A DNA stretch of 64,000 nucleotides from Billgrantia kenyensis (GCF_013697085.1 NZ_JACEFT010000009.1:62001-126000); one strand, 5' to 3'. Positions 8,837 to 18,624 are shown, counted from the stretch's first letter. Notes: a model not told the origin generated them from the letters alone. Program-made: numbers and translations.

Positions 8837-11257
8837 ATGCCCTTACCGCTTCAGGACGAGCCACCGTTTACCGAAGTCGAGTTGGACCTTTCTCACCGAC
8901 GTCAGCTGGCCCATGAGCAGGTGCGCCTGCTCTACGAGCGGCTATGGCAGCCATTACTCACGAGCGTGCTGGCAGCATGCCTGCTGGTGGCCGCCATGTG
9001 GCCGTTCACGTCTCCTGTGCTACTGCTAGTCTGGCTTGCAGCCATGTTTCTGGTATCCGGTGGCCGTCTCTGGTTGGCCTGGCACTACCACCGCCAGCCG
9101 GAAGAGGTGCGCCGCAGGCGCCGCTGGCTCTATCGCTTTGCCTGGGGAGCCGGTATTGCTGCCCTGCTGTGGGGGGCGGCCGGCCTGCTCATGTTCACCA
9201 TGGAGCATCATGGCCAGCTTGCGGCGCTGGCCATCGTTCTCACGGGTATTGCGGCCGGCGGGGTGACCACTCTCTCTTCGGTGGCGTGGATAGCACCGGT
9301 CTACGTGCTGGTCGTGCTGCTGCCGTTGCTGGGGCAGTTGTTGGCGCAGGGCGACTCCCTGGCGCTGCTGCTCTCGGCCATGGTGGTGCTGTTGCTGGGC
9401 CTGGTGCTGGTGACCAGTCGCCGGCTGCATCGAAACATTAGTGACAATATCGCCTTGCGCTTGATCGTTTCGTCGCGAGAGCGTCAGCTGCGCGTCAGTG
9501 AAGCGCGCTACCGTGCTATTTTCCGCCACACCCCGCTGGGGGTGATGCACTTCGACCGCCAGGGCAAGGTGGTGGATTGCAACGAGATGTGCCTCGATAT
9601 CCTGGGGGCCAGCCGTCAGCGGCTGTTGGGTATCAACCTCCTGACTCAGCTCGAGGACGAGCGTGTGAGCAAGGCGGTACGCGATGCCCTGGAGAGCGGC
9701 ACCGGCTATTTCGAGGGGACTTACCGCAACCTGTTCAGCGGCAAGAAGACCCCGCTGCGGGCTTTCTACAGCGCTCTGCGCAACGAAGCGGGCGAGGTGG
9801 TGGGCGGAGTCGCGGTCATCGAGGACTTTACGGAGCGAAAGCTGGCGGAAGAGACCATCCATCGCCAGGCCTACTTCGACCCGCTGACCGAACTGCCCAA
9901 CCGACGGCTGCTGATCGAGACGCTGGCTTCGACTATCCGCGATCGGCGTGACGATGGGCGCGTAGGGCTGTTGATGTTCCTCGACCTTGATCGCTTCAAG
10001 ATCATCAACGACACCCTGGGACATGCGGTGGGCGATGAATTGCTGCGCCAGGTCAGCAAGCGCTTGTTGCTGAGCATCGACGACAGCGCTATGGCGGCGC
10101 GCCTCAGCGGCGACGAATTCGTCGTGATGATGCCGACCTTGAGCGCTGATCGAGCGGCCGAGCTGGAGCGGGCCGAGCAGCGAGCCGAGCGGCTGCTTGC
10201 CACCTTGAGAAGAACCTATGATCTGGGCGAACAGCGCATCAGCGTCACGCCGAGCATCGGCTACACCATCTTCCCCCTGGGCGACGAAGACGTGGGCGAC
10301 GTGCTGCGCCACGCAGATACCGCGATGTATCAGGCCAAGCTCAGGGGGCGCGCTCAGATCTGTGGCTACGAGCCCTCCATGCAGACCCAGCTCAGCTGGC
10401 GGCTTGAGATGGAGCAGGCGCTGCGCCTGGCGCTGGTGGAAGGACAACTGAGCATTGCCTTCCAGCCTCAGCTCGACCAGGGCGAGCGGATCATCGGTGG
10501 CGAAGCGCTGATGCGCTGGAAACATCCTCGGCACGGCTGGGTCTCGCCCGAGGTGTTCATCGCCATCGCCGAGGAGAGCGACCTGATCGTCGAACTCGAG
10601 ACCTGGATGCTTGAGCGCTGCTGTGAGCTGCTGGCCCGTCTCCCGGCCTCGGTCCTGCCGCGCCTGTCGGTCAATATCAGCGTCCGCCACTTCACTCAGC
10701 CCGGTTTCGTCGAAGGCCTTACCTGGGTCACCGGCACCCATGGCATCGACCCGGCTCGACTGGTAGTGGAGCTGACCGAAAGCATCATGATCGACGGCCT
10801 GGAGGATGCCATCGAAAGGATGCAGGCCCTCAAGCGGCTCGGCGTGCACCTGGCGCTGGATGACTTCGGTACCGGGTTCTCGTCACTTTCCTACCTGAAG
10901 TCCCTGCCGCTGGATGAACTCAAGATCGACCGCAGCTTCGTCAGTAGTCTCGATACCGATTGCAATGATGCGGCCATCGTGGAAACGGTGTTGGCCATGG
11001 CTCAGCACCTGGGTATCGATGTGGTCGCCGAGGGCGTGGAGAACGAGGCGCAGCGGCAGTTCCTGCTGCAGCGTGGCTGTGGCCTGTATCAGGGCTACCA
11101 CTTCCACCGCCCCATGCTGGTCGAAGCCTTCGAGACGTTGCTCATGGGCCAGGGCGTTGCCCCCGTTACGGGCAGTGCCATGTCAGCCGAGTCCTCCGCT
11201 GGCCCAGAGCCACAGGGCGATCAGCGCGAAATGACCGGGATACCAGGTAAGCCATAG
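8837..11257 (+). CDS. Membrane-bound PAS-GGDEF-EAL cyclic-di-GMP turnover protein
   Basis: An 806-residue protein: N-terminal membrane region of about five helices (about residues 35-195), PAS domain (about 220-340, YRAIFRHTPLGVMHFD), GGDEF domain (about 345-510) and EAL domain (about 520-775). The cyclase signature is SGDEF rather than GGDEF and no RxxD inhibitory site is visible just before it. The EAL domain has EAL in GGEALMRW, the DDFGTGFSSL loop and EGVE, so phosphodiesterase activity is expected. Net direction of c-di-GMP turnover is uncertain. An in-frame stop at 8819-8821 rules out a longer start. The C-terminal tail overlaps the convergent TraX-like gene by 75 bp. Confidence 0.92.
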   Translation: MPLPLQDEPPFTEVELDLSHRRQLAHEQVRLLYERLWQPLLTSVLAACLLVAAMWPFTSPVLLLVWLAAMFLVSGGRLWLAWHYHRQPEEVRRRRRWLYRFAWGAGIAALLWGAAGLLMFTMEHHGQLAALAIVLTGIAAGGVTTLSSVAWIAPVYVLVVLLPLLGQLLAQGDSLALLLSAMVVLLLGLVLVTSRRLHRNISDNIALRLIVSSRERQLRVSEARYRAIFRHTPLGVMHFDRQGKVVDCNEMCLDILGASRQRLLGINLLTQLEDERVSKAVRDALESGTGYFEGTYRNLFSGKKTPLRAFYSALRNEAGEVVGGVAVIEDFTERKLAEETIHRQAYFDPLTELPNRRLLIETLASTIRDRRDDGRVGLLMFLDLDRFKIINDTLGHAVGDELLRQVSKRLLLSIDDSAMAARLSGDEFVVMMPTLSADRAAELERAEQRAERLLATLRRTYDLGEQRISVTPSIGYTIFPLGDEDVGDVLRHADTAMYQAKLRGRAQICGYEPSMQTQLSWRLEMEQALRLALVEGQLSIAFQPQLDQGERIIGGEALMRWKHPRHGWVSPEVFIAIAEESDLIVELETWMLERCCELLARLPASVLPRLSVNISVRHFTQPGFVEGLTWVTGTHGIDPARLVVELTESIMIDGLEDAIERMQALKRLGVHLALDDFGTGFSSLSYLKSLPLDELKIDRSFVSSLDTDCNDAAIVETVLAMAQHLGIDVVAEGVENEAQRQFLLQRGCGLYQGYHFHRPMLVEAFETLLMGQGVAPVTGSAMSAESSAGPEPQGDQREMTGIPGKP

Positions 11258-11983
11258 CCGCCGGGGCATCTCCAGCGGCACCCCCGGGGTGGTTCGGTGA
11301 GCGCCGGCGGCCAGCCATAGCACGGCGAGGCAGGTCGCGACGGTAAACGATTTCGCCATGTCCGTAGCGTTCATCAAACCAGCCACGACCAGCAGCGGCG
11401 TTGCCAGGGCGGCGGCAATCAGGCGCTCGGTAAGCTCTTCACCGGCGCTGTGCAGATGATGCATGGCAAGCATGAACAGCGGCACCAGCAGCAGGCCGCG
11501 ATGGCTGTATTCCACCCAGTCGCCCAGCAGATACCAGAGCGTCAGCGTGGCGGTCACCGCCGTTGCCAGCCAGAGGCTGCTCAGGCTGCCGCTGCGGTGA
11601 CGCTCGAGCAGGTCGCGCAGCCAGGCGCCCCAGGCCAATCCCAGCGCCAGGGTGAAGCAGACGTTCAGGAGAAAGGCATCGGAGGCCCGCGGCATCAGCA
11701 TGAAGGGCAGCTGTGCCGCAATCCCGATGACCAGGATTCGCCGCGCATAGCGCATGGGGTTGCGGGTATTGAACAAGCCGTGCCAGGCAACCATGGCGGC
11801 GAACAGCGGGAAGGCGATACGGCCCAGTGACGAGCCGGCCCAGTCGAGTTCCCACGCGCTGGGGAAAACGTAGCGGGTCAGGTGGTCGATGGTCATGGTG
11901 GCCAGTGCCAGCCACTGCCCCCAACCCGTCCAGGTAGATGCAGGGCGTTCCGGCACCGTACCGGCAGCGGTCTGCACGGTCAT
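11183..11983 (-). CDS. TraX family membrane protein
   Basis: A 266-residue protein of about eight hydrophobic segments, beginning near GWGQWLALATMTIDHLTRY and containing WAGSSLGRIAFPLFAAMVAW, the pattern of TraX-like proteins (pilin acetylation in F plasmids, unknown function on chromosomes). The start at 11983 was chosen because AGGAG lies 9 nt upstream; the longer frame to 12268 has a non-membrane leader with no ribosome site. It is convergent with and overlaps the GGDEF-EAL gene by 75 bp. Confidence 0.8.
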   Translation of the reverse strand: MTVQTAAGTVPERPASTWTGWGQWLALATMTIDHLTRYVFPSAWELDWAGSSLGRIAFPLFAAMVAWHGLFNTRNPMRYARRILVIGIAAQLPFMLMPRASDAFLLNVCFTLALGLAWGAWLRDLLERHRSGSLSSLWLATAVTATLTLWYLLGDWVEYSHRGLLLVPLFMLAMHHLHSAGEELTERLIAAALATPLLVVAGLMNATDMAKSFTVATCLAVLWLAAGAHRTTPGVPLEMPRRLWLTWYPGHFALIALWLWASGGLG

Positions 11984-12159
11984 CGCGACGCTCCTTGTCC
12001 TTTTGACGACACCAGTGGGACCGAGGCGCTGTGCCTGGAGTTCCGAAGACCCTTTGCGTTTTCCCTGAACGAAGCGCGATATTGCTACGTTGGACTTGGT
12101 CGTCGGCACCGCCAATGGCAGGCTGAAAAAAAGAAAGCTTGCTGAAAGGAGATTCACCG

Positions 12160-12879
12160 ATGCGTATCGGGCTACTGCAGTGCGATGACGTGGCGCCGGA
12201 GCTGCGCGAGGCTCATGGCAACTACCCGGAGATGTTCGCGGCACTTTTTCACCGGGTCGACCCGACATTGGAATTTCGTGTCTGGCGCTGCCTGGACGGC
12301 GAGATCCCCGACGATATCGACGCCGTGGATGCCTGGATGACCACCGGTTCCAAGCATGGTGTCAACGACGGACTGGCCTGGGTCGACCAGTTGTGCAGTT
12401 TCGTGCGCGAGCTGTGGCGGGCCGGCAAGCCGCTGGTGGGCATCTGTTTCGGCCACCAGCTGATGGCCAAGGCGCTGGGTGGCGAAGTGGTCAAGAGCGA
12501 GCGGGGCTGGGGCGTGGGCATGTCGTTCAACCGCGTCACCACGCGGGCGGCGTGGATGGAGCCGTGGCAGCCGGGCATCGACCTGCTTGTCAGCCACCAG
12601 GACCAGGTCGAGGTCCTGCCCCCCGAGGCTACCGTCGTGGGCGGTAGCGACTTCTGCCCCCACTACCTGATGCAGATCGGCGAGCACTTCCTCGGCGTGC
12701 AGGGCCACCCCGAATTCACCAAGGCCTATTCCCGCGACTTGATGGACCTGCGTCGCGAACTGGTCGGCGACGAGCGGGTGAGCCAGGGAGAAACATCGCT
12801 GGCAGCCTCGGTGGACGATACGCTGATGGCGCGCTGGATACTAAACTTCCTGCGCCGCGCGATAGAAGCGAAAAACTGA
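12160..12879 (+). CDS. Class I glutamine amidotransferase-like protein (GMP synthase-type domain only)
   Basis: A 239-residue stand-alone class I glutaminase domain with the catalytic Cys in GICFGHQL (C96) and the His/Glu pair in QGHPEF (H183, E185). No synthetase or acceptor domain is present. Relatives act in polyamine, gamma-glutamyl or other amide metabolism, often annotated as GMP synthase-like, so the substrate is not defined here. AAAGGAGA lies 7 nt before the chosen ATG, preferred to an ATG 21 bp earlier. A gamma-glutamyltransferase and an amino-acid oxidase lie nearby on the other strand. Confidence 0.87.
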   Translation: MRIGLLQCDDVAPELREAHGNYPEMFAALFHRVDPTLEFRVWRCLDGEIPDDIDAVDAWMTTGSKHGVNDGLAWVDQLCSFVRELWRAGKPLVGICFGHQLMAKALGGEVVKSERGWGVGMSFNRVTTRAAWMEPWQPGIDLLVSHQDQVEVLPPEATVVGGSDFCPHYLMQIGEHFLGVQGHPEFTKAYSRDLMDLRRELVGDERVSQGETSLAASVDDTLMARWILNFLRRAIEAKN

Positions 12880-12895
12880 GTTATAACGGCCCGGC

Positions 12896-14146
12896 TCAGC
12901 AAAAACGCCCGGCGCCGCAGCCGGACAGCCAGCCGGGGGCTTCGCCCTTGAGGCTCTCGGCCAGCAGGCGTCCGGTGGTGGCGGCCAGGGTGAGGCCCAA
13001 GTGGCCGTGGCCAAAAGCGTAGCTCACGCCGGGCAGTGTCGATGCAGGGCCGATCACCGGCAGCGAGTCGGGCAGCGAGGGGCGCAGGCCCAGCCAGGTG
13101 TGGCTCGGTTCGCCGAGGGGGCCGAACAGCTGCTCGGCATGCCGGCGAATATAGTCGAGACGCCGGGGATTGATCGGGTCGTCGTTGTGACCCAGCTCCA
13201 CGGTACCGGCAATTCGCAGGCGGCCCTGCATCGGTGTGAGATAGAAAGCGTACTCCCCCGGGCTACAGGGGCGGCTGACCAGCTCCTTGGCAGTGGGGAA
13301 CTCCAGATGATAGCCGCGCTCGGAGATCAGCGGGATGCGGTCGCCGGCGGCCAGCGCCAACGGGCGCGACCAGGTGCCGGCGGCGATGACCACCCTTTCG
13401 GCCAGCCAGGCGCCCTGAGCGGTATCGATGTGAACACGGCCGCCGTGGGATTCGAGATCCAGTGCCTTGGTGCGCACCAGCCGAACGCCGCGGCGTTGCA
13501 GGCGTTCGCTCAGCTGCTGGGCCAGCGTCAGCGGGTCGCTGACGTGGCAGGCGTCGGGAAACAGGATGCCGCCCTGGGCAAGTCCCTCGAGGGCCGGCTC
13601 CAGCCCCGCCAGCGCCTTGGCGTCGAGATGCTCCTGCAGAACGCCGAAGCGCTCGCGCTCGGAAAGCTCGGCCTGGGCCTCGCGCCAGCCCTTGGCACTG
13701 AGATAGAAGCACAGGCTGCCGCGCCGCTGCAGAAGGGTGCCGTTGTCCTCCAGGTCGTCGAGGATGGTTAGCCAGTCATTCACCGCAGGCCTTAGCAGCT
13801 CACCCAGGACCTGGGTGGCCTGGGCGGCACTGCGAGGATTGGCGCGCTGCATGAAGCGCCACAGCCAAGGGGCGAGCCCGGGCAGATGTCGCCAGCGCAG
13901 ATGGAAGGGCGAGTGTGGCGACAGCAGAAGCCCCGGGGCTTGCCGCCAGATGGCGGGCTGGGCCAGGGGCTCGATGGCGTAGTTGGCCAGCACGCCAGCG
14001 TTGCCCGACGAGGTGGCCGAGCCCGGCGGCTCCGGGTCCAGCAGCGTGACCTCGAAGCCACGCCGCTGCAAGTGCCAGGCACAGGCCAGGCCGACGATGC
14101 CTGCGCCGATGACCAGTATCTCTGCGTGTTGCGGTGACTCCCTCAT
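12896..14146 (-). CDS. FAD-dependent D-amino-acid dehydrogenase-like oxidoreductase (DadA family)
   Basis: A 416-residue protein with the N-terminal dinucleotide-binding motif VIGAGIVGLACAWHLQRRG and the DadA-type continuation GSATSSGNAGVLANY. The C-terminal part has RIAGTVELGH, LGLRPSLPDSLPVIGP and YAFGHGHLGLTLA, typical of DAO/DadA flavoproteins that deaminate D-amino acids and pass electrons to the respiratory chain. AAGG precedes the ATG. It ends 16 bp from the convergent amidotransferase. Substrate specificity within this broad family is not readable from the sequence. Confidence 0.86.
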   Translation of the reverse strand: MRESPQHAEILVIGAGIVGLACAWHLQRRGFEVTLLDPEPPGSATSSGNAGVLANYAIEPLAQPAIWRQAPGLLLSPHSPFHLRWRHLPGLAPWLWRFMQRANPRSAAQATQVLGELLRPAVNDWLTILDDLEDNGTLLQRRGSLCFYLSAKGWREAQAELSERERFGVLQEHLDAKALAGLEPALEGLAQGGILFPDACHVSDPLTLAQQLSERLQRRGVRLVRTKALDLESHGGRVHIDTAQGAWLAERVVIAAGTWSRPLALAAGDRIPLISERGYHLEFPTAKELVSRPCSPGEYAFYLTPMQGRLRIAGTVELGHNDDPINPRRLDYIRRHAEQLFGPLGEPSHTWLGLRPSLPDSLPVIGPASTLPGVSYAFGHGHLGLTLAATTGRLLAESLKGEAPGWLSGCGAGRFC

Positions 14147-14236
14147 GGCAGCCCTTCATTCACCGGACTTTTCTCGAAGGCCTTATCATGCATGAGATCA
14201 CGCAGTGGCTTTTCAACGCCTGATCGTCTGCCGGCT

Positions 14237-15844
14237 CTACCACGAGAGAACGGCGCTATCACAGCGCGGCTCGGTGCCGCCACTCAGCACGCCTGAGGCG
14301 TTATCGCGCAGAATGATCTGACCGCGTCCGAAGCTGATCGAATCCGCTGTTTTCACGATCCGGTGGCCGCGTCGTGCCAAGGCCTGGGCGAGATGGTCCG
14401 GGAAGTGCGGTTCCACTTCGACTGTCCGCCCTTCGGTCCATTTCCAGCGCGGTAGGTCGAGAGCGGCTTGAGGATTCAGCCGATCTTCGAGCATGGAGGT
14501 GATCACCTGGACATGTCCCTGTGGCTGCATGTAACCGCCCATGACCCCGAAAGGCCCCACGGCTTCGCCGTTGTGGGTGATGAATCCGGGGATAATGGTG
14601 TGATAGGTACGCTTGCCTGGCGCCAAGACGTTGGCGTGCTCGGGGTCGAGGGAAAAAGTGCAGCCACGGTTCTGAAGACTTATCCCGGTACCCGGTATCA
14701 CGATGCCCGAACCGAAGCCCATGTAGTTACTCTGAATGAATGACACCATGTTGCCGTCGTCGTCGGCAGTGGCGAGGTACACCGTGCCACCCTTGATCGG
14801 ATTGCCGTGCTGGGGATGGAGTGCCTGCTCGCCGATCAGCTCGGCACGCGCCTGCAGGTAGTCGTCAGCGAGTAACCGTTCCACGCTCGCTTGCATGGCA
14901 TCACGCTCGGTGATGTAGCGCTTCCCGTCCATGTAGCCGAGTTTGGTGGCCTCGATGCGCCGATGAAGAGTCTCTACCGGGTCCCGACTCTCCTCACCCA
15001 GGCGCTCGAGGATTCCCAGCGCCTGCAAAGCGATCAGCCCGCTGCCGTTGGGTGGGATTTCCCAGATGTCGTGGCCACGATAGCGGGTACTGATCGGCTC
15101 GACCCACTCGGGCTGGAAGGCGGCGAGGTCTTCGCGGCGCAGCAGGCCGCCATGCTCACGAAAGAAGGCATCGATCCGCTGGGCCAACTCGCCCTTGTAG
15201 AACGCCTGGCCGCGGGTCTCGGCAATGGCTCGCAGCGTGCTGGCGTGATCGGGTGCCGCCCAGCGTTCGCCAGGCCGGGGGGCGCGGCCATTGGGTGCGA
15301 AGGTATCGAACCAGGGCTGGAAGCTGCCATCGTCGTAGGGGCGGTAGTCTGCGCAAGCTTCCTCCCACATCAGGCTGACGATAGGCGAGACGGGGAAGCC
15401 GCTTTCCGCAATGGTGATGGCTGGAGCCAGCAAGTTGGCGAAGGGCAGCTTACCGAAGCGCTCGGAAAGGGCGGCCCAGGCGGCTGGCGCGCCGGGCACG
15501 GTGACGGGCAACAGGCCATGTTTCGGTATCTTGTCATGGCCCTGTGCCCTGATCGCCTCGATAGTTGCTGCCCGGGGGGCGGGTCCGCTGGCATTCAATC
15601 CATGTAGCTCGCCGTTGACCCAGACGATAGCGAAGGCGTCGCTGCCCAAGCCATTGGAGGTGGGCTCCACGACCGTCAGGGCAGCAGCGACAGCGATGGC
15701 AGCGTCCACGGCATTACCGCCCTGCTGCAAGACTTGAATGCCGACTTGTGCCCCGAGGGGTTGCGAGGTCGCGACCATACCGCGGCTACCGAACGTGACC
15801 ATGCGTCGTGAAGGGCTTGGGTAGTAGTGGGCATCATGGTTCAT
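14237..15844 (-). CDS. ggt: Gamma-glutamyltransferase / glutathione hydrolase
   Basis: A 535-residue Ntn-hydrolase. The autoprocessing site with nucleophilic Thr is GGTVYLATADDDGN (about residue 352), followed by SFIQSNYMGFGSG; the glutamate-binding region and C-terminal GGYMQPQGHVQ are conserved. It cleaves gamma-glutamyl bonds of glutathione and related compounds. No signal peptide is evident, unlike the periplasmic E. coli enzyme, so a cytoplasmic location is likely, as in the HpxW/YwrD-like branch. AAGGAG lies 8 nt before the ATG. Confidence 0.93.
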   Translation of the reverse strand: MNHDAHYYPSPSRRMVTFGSRGMVATSQPLGAQVGIQVLQQGGNAVDAAIAVAAALTVVEPTSNGLGSDAFAIVWVNGELHGLNASGPAPRAATIEAIRAQGHDKIPKHGLLPVTVPGAPAAWAALSERFGKLPFANLLAPAITIAESGFPVSPIVSLMWEEACADYRPYDDGSFQPWFDTFAPNGRAPRPGERWAAPDHASTLRAIAETRGQAFYKGELAQRIDAFFREHGGLLRREDLAAFQPEWVEPISTRYRGHDIWEIPPNGSGLIALQALGILERLGEESRDPVETLHRRIEATKLGYMDGKRYITERDAMQASVERLLADDYLQARAELIGEQALHPQHGNPIKGGTVYLATADDDGNMVSFIQSNYMGFGSGIVIPGTGISLQNRGCTFSLDPEHANVLAPGKRTYHTIIPGFITHNGEAVGPFGVMGGYMQPQGHVQVITSMLEDRLNPQAALDLPRWKWTEGRTVEVEPHFPDHLAQALARRGHRIVKTADSISFGRGQIILRDNASGVLSGGTEPRCDSAVLSW

Positions 15845-15856
15845 GGGAAGGCTCCT

Positions 15857-18085
15857 TCATGGGCTGGGCTGGGCCGGGCTCTTGGCCTGTAGCTGCCGCT
15901 GTATTATACGGCCATGCCCCAGCAGGCGCAGGCCGTTGGCCACCACGATCAGGCTGGCGCCCATGTCGGCGAACACCGCCATCCACAGGGTGGCGTGGCC
16001 GGTGAAGGCGAGCACTATGAACACCGCCTTGAGGCCCAGGGCGATAGCGATGTTCTGCATCAGCACCCTGTGCGTACCCCGCGAGAGGCGCAGGAAGTCG
16101 GCCAGGCGGCGCGGGTCGTCGTCCATCAGCGCCACGTCGGCGGTCTCGATGGCGGCATCGCTGCCCAGTGCGCCCATGGCGAAACCGATATCGGCGCGGG
16201 CCAGTGCCGGGGCGTCGTTGATGCCATCGCCCACCATGCCCACCGGCCCCTGCTGAGCACGCGCTTCGATCATTGCCAGCTTGTCTTCCGGCAGCAGGGC
16301 GCCGTGGGCCTCGTCGATGCCGGCCTGGGTCGCCACCGCGGCCACGCTGGCCGGGGTGTCGCCGCTGAGCATCAGCGTGGTCACGCCCAGCCGGTGCAGC
16401 GCCTCGATGGCCTCTCGGCTCTCTTCACGCAGCGGGTCGCCGACGGCGAACAGTGCCAGTGGGCGCGCCTCTTCCCCGAGGATCACCAGCGTCTCGCCGC
16501 GAGCCTCGTGCTCGGCGAGATGCGCGTCGAGGGTTTCGTCCAGCGCGGCGAACTGCTGCATCAGGCGGCGGTTTCCGAGCCACAGCCTGCGCCCGTCGTG
16601 GCTTGCCACCACGCCGCGGCCGGGCAGTTCGCGCACGTCGCTCACTTCACACGGGGCGATATCATCGGCCTCGGCGGCGCGGGCCAGGGCCGCCGATACC
16701 GGATGCGAGGAGCGTACGGCGAGGCCTGCTGCCAGCGCTCGCAGGCGCTCACGGTCGAGCATGTCCAGCGCGCCGTCGAGCGGGTGCCAGGCCCGCTGTG
16801 AGGGGCGGCCCTGGGTCAGGGTGCCGGTCTTGTCGAAGGCGATGGCGACCAGGCGATGGCCCTGCTCCAGAAAGTTGCCGCCCTTGACCAGGACGCCCGC
16901 GCGGGCGGCGGCAGCCAGACCGCTGACCACGGTGACCGGAGTGGAGATCACCAGTGCACAGGGGCAGGCGATCACCAGCAGTACCAGGGCGCGGTAGATG
17001 CCGTCGAACCAGCTGACGCCGAACAGCCACGGCCAGGTGAGTCCCACCAGCAGGGCGATGGCGAACACCGCCGGGGTATAGACGGCGGCGAAGCGGTCGA
17101 TGAAGCGCTGGGTGGGAGCGCGGCTGGCCTGGGCCTGCTCCACGGTGTGGATGATGCGCGCCAGGGTGGTGTCGCTTGCCGCTCGGGTGGTGCGATAGAG
17201 GAACTCGCTGCCCTGGTTGACGCTGCCGGCAAACACGTTCGCGCCGGGGGCCTTGTCCACCGGCAGGCTCTCACCGGTGATGGGCGATTCGTCCAGCGCC
17301 GGGTGACCCTCGGTCACGCTGCCGTCCAGCGCCAGGCGCTCGCCGGGGCGCACCCGTACTAGGCTATCCACGGCGACCTCGCTGGCCGCCACGCCGAGAA
17401 AGCTGCCGTCGGCCTGGCGCACGCTGACGCTCTCCGGTGCCAGCGAGAGCAGCTCGCGAATGGCATTGCGCGCCCGACCCAGCGAGCGCGCCTCGATGCG
17501 CTCGGCCAGGGTGAACAGCACCAGCACCATGGCGGCCTCGGCCCACTGGCCGATCAGCAGTGCGCCGGTTACCGCCACACTCATCAGGGCATTGATGTTG
17601 AGCGTGCGGTGGCGCAGGGCGATGAAACCCTTCTTCCAGGTCGGCAGGCCGACCAGGGCGATGGCCGTCAGCGCCAGCGCGGCGGCCAGCCACGGCTCGG
17701 CCAGTTCCAGCCAGTGGCTGACTTCGGCCGCCAGGGCCAGCAGCGCGGCGGCGCCCAGCTTCCACCAGTTCTCCGTGCTGCTGGCCGTCGGCGTGCGCTG
17801 GGCCGGATCGTGGCGCCGCGCGCTCATGCCGGTGGAGGCGATACGACGCTCGATGGTGTCTTCCATGACGTTTTGGTGATGCACCGTCAGCACGCGATTG
17901 ACCAGATCGAAGTCGAGCCGCTCGATGCCCGGCGTGTCGCCCAGCGCCCGGCGCAGCAGCGCCTCTTCGGTGGGGCAGTCCATTGCCTCGATATGCAGGC
18001 GCAGCGACTGCGTGCCGGGCGGCGGCCGGTCGCTCTTCTGTGAGGCAGGCGCGGTGCAGCTCGAGCAACTGGTGTGTTCGGTCAT
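15857..18085 (-). CDS. Heavy-metal P1B-type ATPase (Cd/Zn/Pb exporter)
   Basis: About 742 residues. A short Cys-bearing N-terminus (HTSCSSCTAP) is followed by an HMA domain with MDCPTEE, then membrane helices including the metal-transport motif CPCAL, the phosphorylation site DKTGTLTQG, and the hinge GDGINDAPALARADIG. CPC with an MDCPTEE-type HMA domain indicates divalent soft-metal export (ZntA/CadA) rather than copper. The start at 18085 was chosen over 18121 because GGAG lies 8-9 nt upstream and the longer version would overlap the promoter. Its promoter carries a MerR-type operator next to the divergent regulator gene. Confidence 0.93.
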   Translation of the reverse strand: MTEHTSCSSCTAPASQKSDRPPPGTQSLRLHIEAMDCPTEEALLRRALGDTPGIERLDFDLVNRVLTVHHQNVMEDTIERRIASTGMSARRHDPAQRTPTASSTENWWKLGAAALLALAAEVSHWLELAEPWLAAALALTAIALVGLPTWKKGFIALRHRTLNINALMSVAVTGALLIGQWAEAAMVLVLFTLAERIEARSLGRARNAIRELLSLAPESVSVRQADGSFLGVAASEVAVDSLVRVRPGERLALDGSVTEGHPALDESPITGESLPVDKAPGANVFAGSVNQGSEFLYRTTRAASDTTLARIIHTVEQAQASRAPTQRFIDRFAAVYTPAVFAIALLVGLTWPWLFGVSWFDGIYRALVLLVIACPCALVISTPVTVVSGLAAAARAGVLVKGGNFLEQGHRLVAIAFDKTGTLTQGRPSQRAWHPLDGALDMLDRERLRALAAGLAVRSSHPVSAALARAAEADDIAPCEVSDVRELPGRGVVASHDGRRLWLGNRRLMQQFAALDETLDAHLAEHEARGETLVILGEEARPLALFAVGDPLREESREAIEALHRLGVTTLMLSGDTPASVAAVATQAGIDEAHGALLPEDKLAMIEARAQQGPVGMVGDGINDAPALARADIGFAMGALGSDAAIETADVALMDDDPRRLADFLRLSRGTHRVLMQNIAIALGLKAVFIVLAFTGHATLWMAVFADMGASLIVVANGLRLLGHGRIIQRQLQAKSPAQPSP

Positions 18086-18114
18086 GGCAGGACTCCGTGT
18101 CATCGTATAGGCTG

Positions 18115-18145
18115 ATGACACACCCTGTAGCCACTATAGGGTCAA
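18115..18145 (-). promoter_or_regulatory. MerR-family (CadR/PbrR-type) promoter-operator of the metal ATPase
   Basis: On the minus strand a -35 TTGACC (18140-18145) and a -10-like TGTCAT (18115-18120) are separated by 19 bp, the overlong spacer of MerR-activated promoters. The spacer and its edges contain the near-perfect dyad ACCCTATAG-TGG-CTACAGGGT (18122-18142), which resembles known ZntR/CadR/PbrR operators. It lies directly upstream of the ATPase and 22 bp from the regulator start. Confidence 0.88.
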
Positions 18146-18164
18146 ATCTTTTTCGAGGCCTCAC

Positions 18165-18611
18165 ATGAAAATCGGTGAGCTGGCCACCCGCACCGGCTGC
18201 GCGGTGGAAACCATTCGCTACTACGAGCGCGAGGGGCTGCTGCCCGAGCCCGCCCGCTCCAGCGGCAACTATCGCCTCTATGCGGAGCCCCATGCCGAGC
18301 GGCTGCGCTTCATCCGCCACTGCCGCACGCTGGACATGACGCTGGAGGAGATCCGCACCCTGCTCGATTATCACGACCGTCCGCGGTTGCCGTGCAACGC
18401 GGTGAACGGCTTGATCGACGAGCATCTGGCCCACGTCGAGGCGCGCATCGAGCAGCTTCAGGCGCTGCGCGAGGCTCTCGTTACCCTGCGCTCGCGCTGC
18501 AACGGCGAGACCGACTCCAGCCACTGCGGTATTCTCCAGGAGCTGGCCCAGCCGATAGAGGAACGGCTCGTGGAGCCGAGTCACGTACCGGGCCCCCACA
18601 AGGGCCATTGA
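18165..18611 (+). CDS. cadR: MerR family Cd(II)/Pb(II)-responsive regulator, CadR-like
   Basis: A 148-residue MerR protein: winged helix-turn-helix at the N-terminus (MKIGELATRTGCAVETIRYYEREGLL), dimerisation helix around residues 80-118 and metal-binding C-terminal loop. Cysteines at 77, 112 and 121 match the three-Cys arrangement of CadR proteins (77, 112, 119), and the His-rich tail (PHKGH) fits that group. Divergent from the P-type ATPase with a matching operator between them, so it should activate metal export on Cd, Pb or Zn stress. Confidence 0.9.
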   Translation: MKIGELATRTGCAVETIRYYEREGLLPEPARSSGNYRLYAEPHAERLRFIRHCRTLDMTLEEIRTLLDYHDRPRLPCNAVNGLIDEHLAHVEARIEQLQALREALVTLRSRCNGETDSSHCGILQELAQPIEERLVEPSHVPGPHKGH

Positions 18612-18624
18612 TCGAGAGACACCG

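Noticed and set aside
9026..10849. 607-codon minus-strand frame
   Set aside because: Antisense to the GGDEF-EAL gene, whose domains are unambiguous.
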